A DNA stretch of 36,181 nucleotides from Cyanobacteriota bacterium erpe_2018_sw_21hr_WHONDRS-SW48-000092_B_bin.40 (GTDB lineage: Bacteria > Cyanobacteriota > Vampirovibrionia > Obscuribacterales > Obscuribacteraceae), in contig JAUPUU010000228.1 in assembly GCA_030917395.1 (NCBI GenBank), positions 1 to 36,181 on the forward strand. The letters run 5' to 3'. The translations under genes and the position numbers were made by a program. Positions within the stretch are counted from its first letter, which is position 1. The number at the start of each line of letters is the position of its first letter. The notes beneath the pieces were generated by a model. The model made no database searches and was not told the DNA's origin. It saw only the letters and a list, made by a program, of their open reading frames with translations. Shown here in pieces: positions 7,587-15,682 of the stretch.

Positions 7587-7991
7587 TCTAGAGCCGCCTC
7601 CAAATTACCTGAACTTCTTATGTAGATCCTGGACCGTCGATATACTGTAGATCTGCTATCGATATGCTTTCTGCAAGCGGCCCCGCGGTTGTCAACAGAG
7701 CTATAAGTTGACCCTAACAGACTGCAATCATAGGGGAAATGCCAAGATACTTGAAACCCAAAATAATTAACTTCTTCCGGAGAAAAAGAATTCTCACAGC
7801 TTTTGCCGCAAGAAACCGGCTATTTGTCGACGCGCGGGCCGATTTGAGGCTACAATTAAAAATTCCCAAGACTTCGCCGACTTGGTGATTTTGCTTCAGC
7901 ATTCTTAAGAGAGGAAGCGTAGTCTGGGCGAGGCAAGGGCATAGTGATCTAAGATTTGTATTATTGAATACTTGAAGGTAGAGGTAGAAAG
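7587..7991. other. 405-bp divergent intergenic region
   Basis: This is the only gap longer than 300 bases. It must hold promoters for the leftward LPG-synthase-TM-like gene and the rightward ctpA-like gene, but I see no convincing -35/-10 pair. A TATTAT at 7959-7964 is a weak -10 for ctpA. It contains the interleaved repeat described at 7621-7665. An open frame on the minus strand (7714-8037) runs into ctpA and does not look coding. Confidence 0.6.
7621..7665. repeat. Interleaved pair of direct repeats in the divergent promoter region
   Basis: TGTAGATC occurs at 7621-7628 and 7646-7653, and TCGATAT at 7637-7643 and 7659-7665. The order box A, box B, box A, box B is therefore repeated with slightly different spacing. 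It could be a two-copy operator for a regulator of either flanking gene. Two short copies could also arise by chance. Confidence 0.45.
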
Positions 7992-9404
7992 TTGTTGGAT
8001 AGGAAAGTAATAGCTCGGGTCGGAATACCGCTTGCATTCTGCCTTGCTTTCTTTGGTTTACAAAGCTGGTTATTTGCTAAGGGTAAAGGCGATGCCGTTT
8101 CCCAAACGCTAATTGCAGATGGTGCGGCTGGTATCTCCCATGATCTGACTAGGCAAGTTGCCCTGGCTCAGTCTAATCCACAAGATCTTTATCGCCGCTC
8201 ATGGAAACTGATCAAAGAGCAGTACTACGACCAGAAGTTTAATGGCCAGAACTGGAACCGTTGGGAGCATAACTACGACGGCAAACTCAAAACCAGCGAC
8301 GAATCGCACAAAGCAGTTGAGACGATGCTGGCTTCATTAAATGACCCATATACTCGTTTTCTCGACCGCGAAGCATTTTCGGAAGAGAAAGACCAAATTG
8401 AAGCTCACCTCTTTGGTGTAGGCATGCAACTCGGCATGAACAAAGAGCACAAAGTTGTGGTCATTGCACCGATTGAGGGCACTCCCGCCTACAACGCTGG
8501 CATGCAATCTGGTGATGAAATTATCGAAGTCGATAATAAACAGGTAAAAGGCCAGTCGCTAGACCAGGTGGTCAAACAAATTCGTGGCCCGATTGATACC
8601 AAAGTCATAATTACTTTCACTCGCAAAGCTGAACGAAAGAAAGTGACATTGCAAAGGGCTGAAATTCCAATCAAAGCAGTTGGTACATCTGAAATATTGC
8701 CAGGCAATATCGGTTACATACGCCTTGAAAGTTTTATCTCCAATAAAGCCGACAAAGAGATGGTCAAAGCCTTAAATACAGTTTCTAAAGCTGATGGCAT
8801 AATTCTCGATCTCCGAAACAATCCCGGCGGCCTTCTATCTAATGCTGTTCAGATTGCCAACATGTTCTTAGAGAAAGGTATTATCGTCAGTACTATTGAT
8901 GCTGAAGGTTATAAGCAATCACAGGTATCAGCCGGCTCTCCGATTAGCACCCAGCCTCTAGTGGTGCTCATCAATGGTGGCTCGGCTTCAGCCAGTGAGA
9001 TTCTCAGTGGTGCTCTTCGTGACAATGGCCGAGCCAAACTTGTTGGCCAGAAATCATTCGGTAAAGGTCTTGTACAGGCCATTAACCGCCTCGATGATGG
9101 TTCAGGTATCAATGTCACCATCGCCAAGTATCTAACACCGAATGATACCGACATCCACAAGACCGGTATTATTCCTGACTATAAAGTAGAACTGAAAGAA
9201 GAAGACATCAAAGACACCAAAGGACCATGGTGGTACGACCCAACTCTCTCGAACTTCAAACGCGGCCCGTCAGACGGCAAAGATATCCAACTGGCAAAAG
9301 CAATTGAAGTGATGAAAGAAGAAATAGGTAAGACCTCCAGCACTTCATCTAGCAGTTCATCAAACACCGTATCTACAACTGGTGAATTCAAAAAGGTTCC
9401 CTAG
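7992..9404 (+). CDS. ctpA: C-terminal processing peptidase, S41 family (CtpA-like)
   Basis: This periplasmic serine protease acts on C-termini of envelope proteins. An N-terminal signal anchor (about residues 7-29) precedes a PDZ domain (about 140-210: GVGMQLGM, then AGMQSGDEII). The S41 core follows with LDLRNNPGG and GGSASASEI, where Ser333 is the expected nucleophile, and FGKG, where Lys358 is the expected general base; their 25-residue spacing matches plant/cyanobacterial CtpA. The C-terminal tail is a Ser/Thr-rich linker (about 445-460). The start is TTG at 7992 with GAGG seven bases upstream; a second TTG follows directly. The gene is monocistronic, closed by a strong terminator. Its 470 residues are normal for the family. 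Confidence 0.92.
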   Translation: MLDRKVIARVGIPLAFCLAFFGLQSWLFAKGKGDAVSQTLIADGAAGISHDLTRQVALAQSNPQDLYRRSWKLIKEQYYDQKFNGQNWNRWEHNYDGKLKTSDESHKAVETMLASLNDPYTRFLDREAFSEEKDQIEAHLFGVGMQLGMNKEHKVVVIAPIEGTPAYNAGMQSGDEIIEVDNKQVKGQSLDQVVKQIRGPIDTKVIITFTRKAERKKVTLQRAEIPIKAVGTSEILPGNIGYIRLESFISNKADKEMVKALNTVSKADGIILDLRNNPGGLLSNAVQIANMFLEKGIIVSTIDAEGYKQSQVSAGSPISTQPLVVLINGGSASASEILSGALRDNGRAKLVGQKSFGKGLVQAINRLDDGSGINVTIAKYLTPNDTDIHKTGIIPDYKVELKEEDIKDTKGPWWYDPTLSNFKRGPSDGKDIQLAKAIEVMKEEIGKTSSTSSSSSSNTVSTTGEFKKVP

Positions 9405-9435
9405 ACGGCAAAGCCAGTAGATTATAGAAACTAAG

Positions 9436-9460
9436 AAGGGGCCGCTGGCCCCTTTTTTTT
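9436..9460 (+). terminator. Rho-independent terminator of ctpA
   Basis: The stem AAGGGGCC (9436-9443) with GGCCCCTT (9447-9454) and a three-base loop is followed by an uninterrupted run of eight Ts (9453-9460). It lies 32 bp after the ctpA stop codon. Confidence 0.93.
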
Positions 9461-9494
9461 CACTCCGTTGTTTCATTTGAAAGCAGAAAATTAG

Positions 9495-9522
9495 CAATCT
9501 ATGCCATCTAACAATCTATGCC
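9495..9522. repeat. 11-bp direct repeat spanning the 3' end of the cobO-like gene
   Basis: CAATCTATGCC occurs at 9495-9505 and 9512-9522, 17 bp apart, flanking the stop codon of the adenosyltransferase-like gene. It looks like a small tandem duplication of the gene end, with the second copy now outside the frame. Confidence 0.55.
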
Positions 9523-10101
9523 TTCAATGGCACGACCGTGATGCTTCAATTGGGTGGTAGCGGATATGGTGCTGGCCTCAGCCATGAGCCAATCAGGGGC
9601 ACGCCGACCAGTAAGCACTAAAATGCTTGGATCTTGACGGTGCGCCAAAGTGGCTTTGACTGCGTCCCAATCGACTAGGCCAACTCTAGCTACATCTAGC
9701 AGCTCATCACCAATTATCACATCGTCTTTGCGCTTCAGACCTTCAGCCAGAAATGTCAGACCCAAGGCCGCTGCCTCTTTGTCTTCAGGCAAAATACCAT
9801 TGGGAGAGCTATAGAGTCTAAAACTTCCTTTTGGCCCCGTACCCAGGCGATTTACACCGGTATAGTTCATGGTCAAACGACCGAAGCCTTCGACATTAGA
9901 CTCGGCTAGCAGTCTCAAGCCCTTACCTTCCGAGGAATTTTCTTCAAGCTTGTCGAAAAACACCAGAGTGACGTTCATGCCCTTGCTCAGAGCTCTCAAG
10001 GCCAAACCAAAAGTAGCTGTAGTCTTGCCAGCACCAGTACCTAAATAGAGTCGAATCTTTTCGACACTGGCTTTCTCAAATACGGGATCAATGGTTGTCA
10101 T
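9508..10101 (-). CDS. Corrinoid (cob(I)alamin) adenosyltransferase-like protein, CobO/BtuR family
   Basis: The family transfers the adenosyl group of ATP to cob(I)alamin in the cytoplasm. The P-loop region reads LGTGAGKTTA, where the usual family form is TGNGKGKTTA, so one Lys is replaced by Ala. A DELLD acidic motif follows in the middle. Near the end come LTGRRAPDWLMAEA and LKHHGRAIEGID, the conserved C-terminal signature of CobO/BtuR. The length of 197 residues is typical. GGAG lies eight bases before the ATG. No other cobalamin gene is nearby; it precedes no pathway and follows a thioesterase gene by 38 bp, probably in one transcript. The altered P-loop leaves room for a changed substrate, though I judge the adenosyltransferase fold secure. 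Confidence 0.83.
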   Translation of the reverse strand: MTTIDPVFEKASVEKIRLYLGTGAGKTTATFGLALRALSKGMNVTLVFFDKLEENSSEGKGLRLLAESNVEGFGRLTMNYTGVNRLGTGPKGSFRLYSSPNGILPEDKEAAALGLTFLAEGLKRKDDVIIGDELLDVARVGLVDWDAVKATLAHRQDPSILVLTGRRAPDWLMAEASTISATTQLKHHGRAIEGIDC

Positions 10102-10139
10102 TAGAAGAGCTCCAGATCATGTCGTTTTTTTCAGAATCC

Positions 10140-10541
10140 TCAACTAGGTACTACTGGCGTCGGCTTACCATCTTTGTCAAGGCAAACAAAAGTCAGTTCG
10201 GCAGAAGTCACTCGAACCTGTTCGTGGCCTCTAGTCGACTCAACTTCAACTGTAACTGTCACCGAAGTGCGACCGACTCGCAAGGTCTTAGTGTAGAAGC
10301 TCACCACTTCACCAACCAGTACAGGAGCTTTAAATTCTACTTCTTTAATCCCGGCGGTGACTATACGTTGTCTGGTTGTCTTGCCAACCTCTACAGCTCC
10401 GGCCAAATCGATATAGCTTAGGATGATGCCACCAAAAATTGTGCCTGCATTATTGGTGTCTTTAGGCTGCAAGACGACTCTGATTGCTGGATCTCGAAGC
10501 TCTTGAGAAGCAGAGCTGTTTACTGAAGATGACGATGACAA
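10140..10541 (-). CDS. Acyl-CoA thioesterase, hotdog fold (YciA/BFIT-like)
   Basis: This 133-residue protein hydrolyses acyl-CoA thioesters in the cytoplasm if it follows its family. It has the core motif DTNNAGTIFGG followed by a helix with YIDLAGAV, where the Asp and Asn are the family's catalytic positions. VEFKAPVLVGE and a VTVEVES strand follow, the classical hotdog layout of medium/long-chain acyl-CoA hydrolases. The N-terminus is a short Ser-rich stretch. The start is a TTG at 10541 with GGAG eight bases upstream; no ATG lies before the conserved core. It is followed after 38 bp by the cobO-like gene and faces the divergent barrel gene across about 190 bp. The physiological substrate cannot be told from sequence. 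Confidence 0.88.
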   Translation of the reverse strand: MSSSSSVNSSASQELRDPAIRVVLQPKDTNNAGTIFGGIILSYIDLAGAVEVGKTTRQRIVTAGIKEVEFKAPVLVGEVVSFYTKTLRVGRTSVTVTVEVESTRGHEQVRVTSAELTFVCLDKDGKPTPVVPS

Positions 10542-10661
10542 GGGCTAAACTCCATAGTTCCAAAGATGGTGCCTATCCTAACACTGTTGATTTGGCATAC
10601 AGGGTGAAGGAGGTAACAAGAAAGTGAAGAATATTAGCTATTCAAGGATCAGGCACTGAGA

Positions 10662-10667
10662 TATAAT
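10662..10667 (+). promoter_or_regulatory. Candidate -10 element for the barrel/kinase operon
   Basis: A perfect TATAAT lies 65 bp before the TTG start at 10733. The -35 region is weak (TATTCA at 17 bp). It is the best promoter candidate in the divergent region 10542-10732. Confidence 0.45.
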
Positions 10668-10732
10668 CGCCAAGTGGAAATTGTATAAGTTCACATGGCA
10701 ACCCGAATTTACTAAGTCCTGGAGCGGGAAAG

Positions 10733-11935
10733 TTGACCCAGTTTAAGTACAGACAATTATTGTTGTCGGGCCTAACATTGTCGCTTTTGCAATCTGCACC
10801 AATGGCGATGGCAGTTGAGACTCCATCAACACCAGCATTGATTGATTCCGGTAGTTTTGCCCGTGATACCAGTGTTAATTTGGAACGCATTTCGCTTCCG
10901 GGCCAAGAAACAGAAGCTGCTAAATCTAGCCAAGCCGTTGTCTCAGAAAGCTCTAAGAAATCAGAGAATTCAGACGCTACAGACAAACCAGTAGAAGCAT
11001 CAGCCTCCTTTACTGAAGAAGCACCAAGGGCTATTGCGCAATCAGCGCCTCAGCGTGATAGTGACATTGTGCCAATCGACCTTACACCGGTTCGCCTACC
11101 AGAGCGTACTAGTGCCTTCAATGGTCTTGATTCTTTCAAATCTCAGGCCTTGTACAAATTGCCCGGTCGAGTCTTCTTCAACGCTTCAGTAGAAAACTCA
11201 TTGCGTTTTGAGGCCAATACATTCCAGACCAATCGTCACTATTTGTCAGACATGGTCTACCGCGTGCTGCCAAACGTTACTCTGGGCTATGCCTTAGACA
11301 AGAAAACTAGAGTTTCAGCCAACTACTTCTTCTTCCGCGATCAATATACTCTGCGCAACAACGCTCTCAGCCGAAATATTCACTCTATCGGCGGTCGCAT
11401 AGACCGAGACGTCAAAATCAATGACAAGACCAACGTTACTTTTGGCTTAATGCCCAGAGTGCTCTTTATCAATACCGTTAATTCACCACAAGTGCTCTTC
11501 AACGACTTGATACCATCGGCGGTTATCTCCAGGCGGGTGGGACAGTCAGGCTTGATCTACGGCAGTGTCATGGGTCAGGTGAGATGGCACGGCATAGTTA
11601 GTGGCTTCCAAGAGTTCGACCAGTTCTATTCTTTCGGTGGCGCCTGGCGCAAAGGCCCATGGAATTTCTTAGTCGACAACACTTTAGTAACTAACTTTGG
11701 CAACCGCCGCCTCAGATTTGGACCAAACAACCAAGTAATCATTACTACTCTAGAAGCCGGTCGCCGCATTCACCCGCGCCTACCGGTCACCGCTTTTGTC
11801 AGAGCCGAGCCAATTTTCAACATCGGGGCCAATACCACCCCAGGCTATGCTGGATTCAACTTCCGTATCTTCGGCGGCTTGAGAGCTGAAGTGGCTAAGC
11901 CACCAATCTTCCCAATCAAGCTCAAACACGGTTAA
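10733..11935 (+). CDS. Exported protein with putative outer-membrane beta-barrel domain
   Basis: The 400-residue product begins with a signal peptide (basic start, then LLLSGLTLSLLQSAPMAMA, cleavage near residue 27). A low-complexity Ser/Ala/Glu linker follows to about residue 125. The remaining 270 residues alternate polar and hydrophobic/aromatic positions in short segments with frequent Asn, Tyr, Phe and Arg. That pattern is that of a transmembrane beta-barrel, with segments such as VTLGYALDKKTRVSANYFFF. No family is recognised. The start is a TTG at 10733 with GGAG eight bases upstream. The kinase gene begins 7 bp after its stop, so the two are probably translated from one message. The barrel might report or transport something sensed by the kinase, which is speculation from adjacency. 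Confidence 0.78.
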   Translation: MTQFKYRQLLLSGLTLSLLQSAPMAMAVETPSTPALIDSGSFARDTSVNLERISLPGQETEAAKSSQAVVSESSKKSENSDATDKPVEASASFTEEAPRAIAQSAPQRDSDIVPIDLTPVRLPERTSAFNGLDSFKSQALYKLPGRVFFNASVENSLRFEANTFQTNRHYLSDMVYRVLPNVTLGYALDKKTRVSANYFFFRDQYTLRNNALSRNIHSIGGRIDRDVKINDKTNVTFGLMPRVLFINTVNSPQVLFNDLIPSAVISRRVGQSGLIYGSVMGQVRWHGIVSGFQEFDQFYSFGGAWRKGPWNFLVDNTLVTNFGNRRLRFGPNNQVIITTLEAGRRIHPRLPVTAFVRAEPIFNIGANTTPGYAGFNFRIFGGLRAEVAKPPIFPIKLKHG

Positions 11936-11942
11936 ACTCCAA

Positions 11943-14075
11943 TTGAGTTCAGATGTTTGCCCGGACTGCCGCAAACCAGTTGAAACAAGCAGAGCCGGTT
12001 CAGTAACTTCATACTTCTTCCAACACAACTTTTGCCAGTGCAAGAACAAGAGCAAGGTTCCATCTCATAGCTCTGCGTCGAGCCAGTCTAGCAATCCGAT
12101 TTGCAGCAGCTGCGGCAAATCCAAACCAATAAATAAACGAGATGGATCATTCAGCGCATTTCTATTTAAGGAACTACGTTGTGACTGTACTGACTCAATG
12201 GCCAAGAAAAGTTCAGTTAGGCACAGCCCTACGGCTGTGCGAGTGTTGCAAAGGAAGGAATTTACCGAGGGGCTGTTGAAGCACTCATCAGCACCTGGTG
12301 CCGAGGTCGATGCGACGTTTCCACCTGGCACGATTATTGGTGGCACATATAGAATTATCAAGCTGCTCGGGATAGGTGGCATGGGGGCTGTCTATTTGGT
12401 CGAGCACACCACCCTGAACAAAAGATATGCTCTTAAAGTGCTGGCTCCGGAACTAGTAAACGAGCAAAATTGGTTACGCTTTCAAGCTGAAGCAAAGACT
12501 GTTGCGTCGCTCAATCATGCAACCTTCGTCAAAGTCTATGATCTGGGCATTCATGGTGGTTTAGCTCCTTTTTACTCAATGGATTATTTGTCTGGCCGGA
12601 CCTTGGAGCAGATATTGGTAGATGACGGACCTTTAGAGTTCGGCCACGCTATTGATGTATTGCTGGAAGTATTAGATGGCCTCGCTTATGCTCATCGCAA
12701 TGGAGTTATCCATCGAGATCTCAAACCAGGCAACATAATGATTGACGCTGACAAGAAAGTTGAAAGCGTGAAAGTTCTAGATTTTGGTATCTCCAAATTG
12801 ATTGGGCCAGATCTCGCTACTCAGCAAAGCTTGACTGCTGCTGGAGATATTTTCGGCAGCCCATTCTATATGAGCCCTGAGCAATGCACTGGTGGCGTGG
12901 TAGACGCTCGTTCCGATATTTATTCCATCGGTTGTACTCTTTTTGAATTGATAACTGGCTTCGTTCCCTTTGAAGGCTCGTCATCATTCGAAACCATTCT
13001 CATGCACGAAGAACAAGAAGTGCCAAACTTGTTTGAAGTCGCGCCTGATGGTAAGTTTCCACCTTCACTAGATGTGGTGCTCGCCAAAGCCCTCGCTAAA
13101 TCACCTCAAGATCGTTATCAATCAGCTAAAGAGCTGGCAATCGATCTAACTCGCATTAGGGAAGGCAAAGATTTGCTTGCCTATTCTCCGGCTATGGCAC
13201 TGAACAAGAAGAAAAACCAAGCTCGGCAAGACACCGTACAGAAACCTTTTGATATCCGTTTTTTAGTGCTAATGGCAGTTATCACTTCGGCAATCGCTGC
13301 TATTACCCTTATTCTACGTACAGCGTCTTTGCCTCCGAATTCAAAAAAGGCCGAGACATCTGGATTGAATTCTAGGCAGAATCCGGAGACACGCAGTAGC
13401 TCGAGCCCAAGTCCCAAAACTAGCAAAAATTCTCTAGTTAAAGCCTGGGAACTTGATGCCTACAGTACACGCTGTGGACACTATCGGGGCTTAATCTCTC
13501 ACGACAAAGTCATATTTGACAACGATATGGTCAAATATTCGCTTAGTGCCCCTAACTATGATGACATGACTGTCTATGGCGACCTTAGTAAAAAATATAG
13601 CAAAATTAGTCTGACGAAGTGGCTCAAGCAAATGCTTGGACCAGACAAGTATGTGTTCGACAAAGTAATTCCCGACGGTGTCGGCACTATTGCTGGTCTC
13701 ACGTGTCAACGTTACAAGTGCATCGGTCATTGGTACTCAAGTAAAGACAAAAAACTCGAGGCAACCTTATGGACGACCTCTCAGCTGAATATTACCGAGG
13801 GGTTGGCCCGTTCACTAGCACAGTTTGCAAGAGTACCCGAAGGCTATGGAGCTCCGGTAAGAATGGAAATTCGTTCAATTTCCAAAGGTTTCAAAATACA
13901 AGCCGGCGCTATTGATTCAGCGAAATCGGGTTCATTGCTAGTACTTGAACTTTTCGCTGCCAAACCTGTTGCAGTTGATTCTCAAAATTTCATCGTACCG
14001 CCCGTCGGCTACAAAGAAATTGCCGATCACCGAGATCTCTACACAATGGAAATTGAAACTGAACCGTCATTTTGA
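11943..14075 (+). CDS. Transmembrane Ser/Thr protein kinase with two N-terminal zinc ribbons
   Basis: The 710-residue protein starts with two copies of a CxxC...CxC ribbon (Cys6/9/31/33 and Cys54/57/80/82), each with a GS...F stretch before the CxC pair. A complete Hanks-type kinase domain follows (about 134-405): glycine loop GIGGMGAVYL, Lys165 in YALKVL, HRDLKPGN (Asp259), DFG (280-282) and a SPEQ activation-segment end. One membrane span lies at about 437-460. A Ser/Pro-rich linker then leads to a 200-residue C-terminal domain outside the membrane that I do not recognise. The topology is cytoplasmic kinase, periplasmic sensor. The start at TTG 11943 has no clear Shine-Dalgarno sequence, so translation may depend on coupling to the barrel gene 7 bp upstream. 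All catalytic residues are present. Confidence 0.9.
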   Translation: MSSDVCPDCRKPVETSRAGSVTSYFFQHNFCQCKNKSKVPSHSSASSQSSNPICSSCGKSKPINKRDGSFSAFLFKELRCDCTDSMAKKSSVRHSPTAVRVLQRKEFTEGLLKHSSAPGAEVDATFPPGTIIGGTYRIIKLLGIGGMGAVYLVEHTTLNKRYALKVLAPELVNEQNWLRFQAEAKTVASLNHATFVKVYDLGIHGGLAPFYSMDYLSGRTLEQILVDDGPLEFGHAIDVLLEVLDGLAYAHRNGVIHRDLKPGNIMIDADKKVESVKVLDFGISKLIGPDLATQQSLTAAGDIFGSPFYMSPEQCTGGVVDARSDIYSIGCTLFELITGFVPFEGSSSFETILMHEEQEVPNLFEVAPDGKFPPSLDVVLAKALAKSPQDRYQSAKELAIDLTRIREGKDLLAYSPAMALNKKKNQARQDTVQKPFDIRFLVLMAVITSAIAAITLILRTASLPPNSKKAETSGLNSRQNPETRSSSSPSPKTSKNSLVKAWELDAYSTRCGHYRGLISHDKVIFDNDMVKYSLSAPNYDDMTVYGDLSKKYSKISLTKWLKQMLGPDKYVFDKVIPDGVGTIAGLTCQRYKCIGHWYSSKDKKLEATLWTTSQLNITEGLARSLAQFARVPEGYGAPVRMEIRSISKGFKIQAGAIDSAKSGSLLVLELFAAKPVAVDSQNFIVPPVGYKEIADHRDLYTMEIETEPSF

Positions 14076-14126
14076 CATTCAAAGCGCCTACTGTTTGAGC
14101 GCTCAAGCAAGTCTAGATAACAAAAT

Positions 14127-14900
14127 TCACTGCGTTTTCCATTTCATAAGATAGCGCTCTAGTTGGTCGACCAGAGACGTTAGCAGCAGTGCAATTACAA
14201 TCAGGGCGATAACACCGACAAAGACTGTGGCCATGTCGTAAAGCCCAGATGCTTTGACAATCATGAAGCCCAGGCCTTGCTCAGCTGAAATGAACTCGCC
14301 AATGAAAGCTCCAAGCAAAGCTAGACCAATATTGAGCTTCATGGCGTTCAATACCCAGATCAGCGAAGATGGCACAACCACTAGCCTGAAAATCTGCCAC
14401 CGGCTAGCACCAAGCACATGCATCAAGCGCAAAAAACGAGGCTCTACAGCCATGGCACCCTGATAGCTTTGCACAATTGCCACCGTTACCGTTGAAAGAA
14501 AGGCCAGGGCAATTTTAGAGTAAATATCAATGCCAAACCAAGAAATCACTATCGGTGCCAGGGCGAAGATGGGCACTGTGGCAAGCGCAGTAATATATGG
14601 CTTAGCAATCTTCGCTACCAGACTAGAGTACCAAAGCGAGAGTCCAATTATTGCACCACTAGCAGTACCGAGCAAGAAACCGCTCAAGGCTTCGAGAATA
14701 GTAACTTTGCAGTTCTGTAGCAATTCTCCACTTTGCACTAAGCGCAAGAATGCCTCTAATACTTTTTCTGGACTAGAAAAAGTAAATTGCCTTTCTTGGC
14801 TGCCCTGAGTAGCAAAATACCAAACGACAACAAAGGCCAAAAGCGGCAGGGGATAGAGCAGGAGCTCAAAAATCTTAGACTTAGAGTTGCTCTTGGTCAC
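14127..14900 (-). CDS. ABC transporter permease, nitrate/sulfonate/taurine type
   Basis: This 257-residue inner-membrane permease has about six hydrophobic segments. It carries the EAA-type cytoplasmic loop that docks the ATPase (SYQGAMAVEPRFLRLMHVLGAS), characteristic of the SsuC/TauC/NrtB group. The start is a GTG at 14900 that overlaps the stop of the ATPase gene (GTGA), so translation is coupled. It is the last gene of the importer operon. It converges with the kinase gene, whose stop lies 51 bp away. I see no clear terminator between them. The transported compound cannot be deduced from the permease. Confidence 0.92.
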   Translation of the reverse strand: MTKSNSKSKIFELLLYPLPLLAFVVVWYFATQGSQERQFTFSSPEKVLEAFLRLVQSGELLQNCKVTILEALSGFLLGTASGAIIGLSLWYSSLVAKIAKPYITALATVPIFALAPIVISWFGIDIYSKIALAFLSTVTVAIVQSYQGAMAVEPRFLRLMHVLGASRWQIFRLVVVPSSLIWVLNAMKLNIGLALLGAFIGEFISAEQGLGFMIVKASGLYDMATVFVGVIALIVIALLLTSLVDQLERYLMKWKTQ

Positions 14901-15682
14901 TGAATCTCACCCACCACTGACTTCAGCTCCGACCAGATTTCTCTATATTTTTCAGCAAAGTCGCTGGTGCCTCTCTCCATCACAGCAGCTTCAGAGCGGA
15001 TGAGAAACTCTTTTTGCAACGTTCCAGCGTTCATGATTAGGGCGCGATTACCAATGGCAACGGCCTCTTCAATATCATGAGTAACCAATATGGCAGCCGT
15101 TCCTCGTTCTTTGACGAACTGCGAAAACTCAGATTCTAGTTTCAGCTTGGTGTAGTAGTCGAGAGCCGAAAAAGGTTCATCTAGCAGCAAAAGCTCTGGA
15201 TCAAACATTAGCGACTGAATGATGCTCACTCGCTGTCGCATGCCACCAGAAAGTTGAATTGGATACTTAGTAAGTATCTGCTCACTCAAGTGAAACATTG
15301 ATAGATACTGCAGCATAGATTGCTCCAGAGTTTTTTTGTCGAGACTTCCATCAATATCAGCAGCTAAGAGGAGGTTGTCTTTTACTGTGCGCCAGGGAAA
15401 GAGCGCGTCAGATTGAAAAATATAACCAAGTCGCTTAGTTGGTTTCTGCGAATTTAGCTCAATTGAGCCTTTACTGGGAGTGAGCAGCCCAGCGATCAAA
15501 TTAAGTAGTGTAGTCTTGCCACAACCACTGGCGCCTAAGATGCAGACAATCTCACCCTTTCGCACAGTCAGGCTGACTTGATTTAGAATTTGATTACCAG
15601 GTTTCTCATTTGCTTGAGCCTGACCAGAAAAATCAAAGCAGAGCCCATCAATAGTGAGTAAAGGCTTGACCTCATTACTCAT
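14897..15682 (-). CDS. ABC transporter ATP-binding protein, nitrate/sulfonate/taurine type
   Basis: This cytoplasmic ATPase powers the importer encoded by its neighbours. All nucleotide-binding motifs are intact: Walker A GASGCGKTT (50-58), Q-loop FQSD (89-92), signature LSGGMRQR (144-151), Walker B LLLLDEP (164-170) and switch His202. The 261-residue length and the YIFQSDALFPWRT segment are typical of the SsuB/TauB/NrtD group. The gene overlaps the substrate-binding protein gene by 4 bp upstream (ATGA) and the permease gene downstream, so the three are translated as a unit. Confidence 0.94.
   Translation of the reverse strand: MSNEVKPLLTIDGLCFDFSGQAQANEKPGNQILNQVSLTVRKGEIVCILGASGCGKTTLLNLIAGLLTPSKGSIELNSQKPTKRLGYIFQSDALFPWRTVKDNLLLAADIDGSLDKKTLEQSMLQYLSMFHLSEQILTKYPIQLSGGMRQRVSIIQSLMFDPELLLLDEPFSALDYYTKLKLESEFSQFVKERGTAAILVTHDIEEAVAIGNRALIMNAGTLQKEFLIRSEAAVMERGTSDFAEKYREIWSELKSVVGEIQ

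Noticed and set aside
7714-8037. 107-residue open frame on the minus strand before ctpA
   Set aside because: It overlaps the well-supported start and signal anchor of ctpA, and its composition (Leu-, Ser- and Arg-rich without pattern) looks like a non-coding frame.
14095-14106. Perfect 12-bp palindrome TTGAGCGCTCAA between convergent genes
   Set aside because: It has no loop, so it cannot form a normal terminator hairpin, and a single short palindrome is expected by chance.
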